From an uncultured Treponema sp. (GTDB lineage Bacteria; Spirochaetota; Spirochaetia; Treponematales; Treponemataceae): 9,325 bases of DNA. This document shows positions 6,967 through 9,325 of the stretch, piece by piece. The stretch's first letter is position 1, and each line of letters begins with the position of its first letter. The position numbers and the translations under genes were made by a program. The stretch spans positions 1 through 9,325 of the forward strand of contig CALAUH010000268.1 of assembly GCA_937892225.1 (NCBI GenBank), written 5' to 3'. The notes under the pieces are model-generated. The model was given only the letters and a program-made list of their open reading frames with translations, was not told where the DNA came from and did no database searches.

Positions 6967-9325
6967 TATTTAACCTCCTTGAATAAAGGATAGTTGCTAT
7001 AAAGATTTCCTTTCTTCTCTTCTAATTTAGTCTTCTGATTTTCTATAAAACTTAAAGGCAATAAACCTTTATCTTTTGTATCAATTGAGTATTGAATCTG
7101 TTCAGGAGATAAACCATCTGCATTTTCTAAACATCCTGATGATATTTGTTCACGACGATATTTATAGGAATTTTGTATTTCTTTTAATACATTTGCACCA
7201 ATTCTTTCGTCTAAAACAGAAAGCTTTTCTGTATCACCATCTATAGAATCTAATGTATAAAATTTCATCGCTGGCATTGTATAATAACCAACGGCAGCCA
7301 CTTCTTTATGATAAATTTTCTCCATCATGTATTTATATAAAACTAACTGTATGGATTTTGCTTCTTCCAATAGTTTTTTATGCTTTGATTTAGATCGTGT
7401 CCATTTAAAATCAAACAGATATAATTGTCCTTTTTCATTTTCAAGAATCATATCTGCATAACCTTTAATGGCAATCTCTGGAGAAAATCCCATATCTTTT
7501 AAATACATTTCTTCTTCACAGGCAAAGATATGAAGATTATTATCTTCCATAAGTTGTATCAATTTATAAATACTCTTCTTTAATTGACTCTTAAATGTTT
7601 CTGTTGCCAATGCATTTTCTTGCAAAAGAAGAATAGAGCCATGTGCTTGTATAACAGAAAGAGTTTCTTTTTCAATCTTTTCATCAAGATTTTTCTTGAT
7701 AAATTCAGATGTTCCACTACCCTCAACATCTTCTTTTGGTTCAAATAGCTTCTGAATTACTTCATGAGCAACGGTACCATATGTTGTGCTAGCATCAGAC
7801 ATAGCTGCTAGACCTAAAGGTTTAATATTTGCAAATTTTTCAAAAGCATAATCTATTGGATTTTGAACTAAATTATCCAATGAAGAATAGCTTTCTGTAT
7901 CTCTCCAGTTTAATAAACCAGTATTTTTAAAAGAAATAGTTCTCAATTCAGAAGGATTTCTATTATCAATAATTTCTGGCTGATATGTATAACCACTTGT
8001 GTAATCTGATTCTTGAATATTTCTACGAATCATCAATTCATCAAGTAAGTTATTATCATCTCCATGCTTACATGCATTTTCAATTTTTATATAGTCAGTA
8101 TTTTTAGAAGTTAACGATATTCCATTTTTTTCTGCAATTACAAGAACTAACTTATCTGAAGTCAGTCTGAAAGGTAACAATCGATTGTTCTTTCTAAAAT
8201 TTCTTTCATCTGTTTCTGACCATAAATCAAGTTCATTTGCGTAAGCTTCATATTCTTTTCTAGATAAGAATGAATATGTCAATTTTGAAGGTTTATCATC
8301 ATAAAAATCGCAAAGTATTGTTTTTCCTGTTCTTGCAGCCATTGCATCTGGCATCTTTATAACACTTCGACACCCTACTTGAGCTTCATACATTGAATAA
8401 GATGATTGGTTATATAAAAGAGAGATTAAATTTTCAATATCAATATTTGAGAAAGATGCTTTTGAATTTTTAGAATATAGAAGATCAACTAGTTCACAAT
8501 GATTAATAACAGTTGCTAACTGATCTTTTATTATTTCATTTTTAGTATTATATCTTTCCTGTTTAGCCCAACTTTTTAGACTTTCTATTAAGCTGAGTAA
8601 ATTATTTTTTGATATTTCTTTTTGATTAATAGAATCTAATGCTGGTAAATAAACATTAATATCATCATGAAAATCTTTGTCTTTGTCTGTTATAAGGAGA
8701 TTACATTCTTCATTGTAGTATCCACTATTATCAGTAATAGTTTTTGCTAGTTTTTTCCTGAAATCATAGTCCAAAGGACTCATTGGAGCCGATAACCATT
8801 CAACAAGATTGTTAATATTTAATGGTCTCAATAATGTACTTAATCCTACTATTGCTAATTGGCTAATCTGAGGAAAACCAGTTGTAATATTAGAACCTGA
8901 TAGTGGTTTAGATTCCATTGAAAGCCAGTTATCAAGAACCTTATTGTTTGTATTTATCCACAAATCAAATTCATCTTCAGGAAGAGAACTTAAAAATTGA
9001 TAACTATCATTTCTATCTGCAAATTTCCAGATTTCAAAAGAATCATCTTTTTCTGACAATTTTAATTCTGTATTATTTTCCAAAAACTCAGTTATCTTTG
9101 ATAAATTATTTGAAGTCTTTTCGGCATCCCTTAATATTTTAATTCGATCTTCTCCAATAGAACACAAAAGATTTTTTTCAAAAGGCCTAAACGTTTTCCA
9201 ATTAAAAGGAACAATGATTTCTAAATCGTCTAGAATCTTTATTTTAAACTTTGGAGTTGATAATACTTCTTTTACTTTTTCAGCATTTTCCTTATTTTTT
9301 GATGCAATATTTGAAACGGTTTCAA
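6966..9325 (-). CDS. addB: AddB-like helicase-nuclease subunit, C-terminal part (5' end outside window)
   Basis: This is the C-terminal 785 residues of an AddB-type subunit of the AddAB double-strand-break resection enzyme. The frame stays open from 9323 without a stop. A TTG at 9167 is possible but internal, with no clear ribosome site; the 52 codons before it look coding. Bacillus AddB is about 1150 residues, so several hundred, including the Walker A region, are probably missing. The nuclease domain is complete: GTVAH (about 7778-7764), GYAD with Asp near 7454, FDFKW with Asp-Phe-Lys at 7412-7404, then QLVLY, the RecB-family Q-x3-Y motif. The segment before it, ending NPIDYAF (about 7862-7842), aligns by eye with the CPFRYF region of AddB but has Asn where Cys is expected. 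No C-terminal cysteine cluster is present. It overlaps the addA-like gene by one base in the usual addB-addA order. The nuclease call is firm. The AddB assignment rests on domain plus context. Confidence 0.82.
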   Translation of the reverse strand, partial: ETVSNIASKNKENAEKVKEVLSTPKFKIKILDDLEIIVPFNWKTFRPFEKNLLCSIGEDRIKILRDAEKTSNNLSKITEFLENNTELKLSEKDDSFEIWKFADRNDSYQFLSSLPEDEFDLWINTNNKVLDNWLSMESKPLSGSNITTGFPQISQLAIVGLSTLLRPLNINNLVEWLSAPMSPLDYDFRKKLAKTITDNSGYYNEECNLLITDKDKDFHDDINVYLPALDSINQKEISKNNLLSLIESLKSWAKQERYNTKNEIIKDQLATVINHCELVDLLYSKNSKASFSNIDIENLISLLYNQSSYSMYEAQVGCRSVIKMPDAMAARTGKTILCDFYDDKPSKLTYSFLSRKEYEAYANELDLWSETDERNFRKNNRLLPFRLTSDKLVLVIAEKNGISLTSKNTDYIKIENACKHGDDNNLLDELMIRRNIQESDYTSGYTYQPEIIDNRNPSELRTISFKNTGLLNWRDTESYSSLDNLVQNPIDYAFEKFANIKPLGLAAMSDASTTYGTVAHEVIQKLFEPKEDVEGSGTSEFIKKNLDEKIEKETLSVIQAHGSILLLQENALATETFKSQLKKSIYKLIQLMEDNNLHIFACEEEMYLKDMGFSPEIAIKGYADMILENEKGQLYLFDFKWTRSKSKHKKLLEEAKSIQLVLYKYMMEKIYHKEVAAVGYYTMPAMKFYTLDSIDGDTEKLSVLDERIGANVLKEIQNSYKYRREQISSGCLENADGLSPEQIQYSIDTKDKGLLPLSFIENQKTKLEEKKGNLYSNYPLFKEVK
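6973..6980 (-). promoter_or_regulatory. Strong Shine-Dalgarno for the addA-like gene
   Basis: The minus strand reads AAGGAGGT, an eight-base match to the anti-Shine-Dalgarno end of 16S rRNA, six bases before the ATG at 6966. It lies inside the last codons of the addB-like gene. This fixes the addA start and, with the one-base stop/start overlap, indicates translational coupling that would keep the two subunits at matched levels. Confidence 0.85.

Noticed and set aside
8324..8350. ARTGKT in the AddB-like protein as a Walker A motif
   Set aside because: It lacks the GxxxxGKT glycine spacing and lies in the middle of the protein; the AddB Walker region would be N-terminal and outside the window.
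8918..9142. Plus-strand 74-codon open frame
   Set aside because: It is antisense to the addB-like coding region, with no motif or ribosome site; a chance frame in AT-rich sequence.
1..9325. CRISPR array, tRNA, rRNA or insertion sequence
   Set aside because: No regularly spaced direct repeats, tRNA-like folds, transposase motifs or terminal repeats were seen; apart from short gaps the window is filled by four coding regions.

Overview
The window is an AT-rich bacterial segment. All its genes lie on the minus strand, so the order of transcription runs from high to low coordinates. It holds four protein-coding regions, two cut by the window edges, and one non-coding gap of about 150 bases. Strong Shine-Dalgarno sequences (AAGGAGGT, AAGGAG) and tight gene overlaps fit a Bacillota- or Spirochaetota-like host and argue against Bacteroidota. 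The taxon cannot be fixed from the sequence alone.

Layout in transcription order. (1) 9325-6966 is the C-terminal 785 residues of an AddB-like protein, ending in a RecB-type PD-(D/E)XK nuclease domain. Its reading frame is open to the right edge, so the true start lies outside the window. (2) 6966-3832 is an AddA-like UvrD/Rep superfamily 1 helicase with its own C-terminal RecB-type nuclease. Its start codon overlaps the addB stop by one base. (3) 3831-3679 contains a good intrinsic terminator for the addBA pair, then a TTGACA box and a TGTCA/TGACA inverted repeat that may control the next unit. (4) 3678-157 is a 1173-residue superfamily 2 helicase with a PD-(D/E)XK nuclease signature at its C-terminus; I cannot place it in a named family. 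(5) 145-1 is the first 48 codons of an unrecognised gene, translationally linked to the helicase and running off the left edge.

AddA and AddB should form a heterodimeric helicase-nuclease that resects double-strand breaks for RecA-dependent repair and degrades linear foreign DNA. This AddB shows none of the cysteines expected for the iron-sulfur cluster of Bacillus AddB. Next to it, behind a terminator, is the part of the window most likely to be under-described: the helicase-nuclease fusion and its coupled partner. Its role in DNA repair or in defence against phage or plasmid DNA is inference from domains and neighbours.
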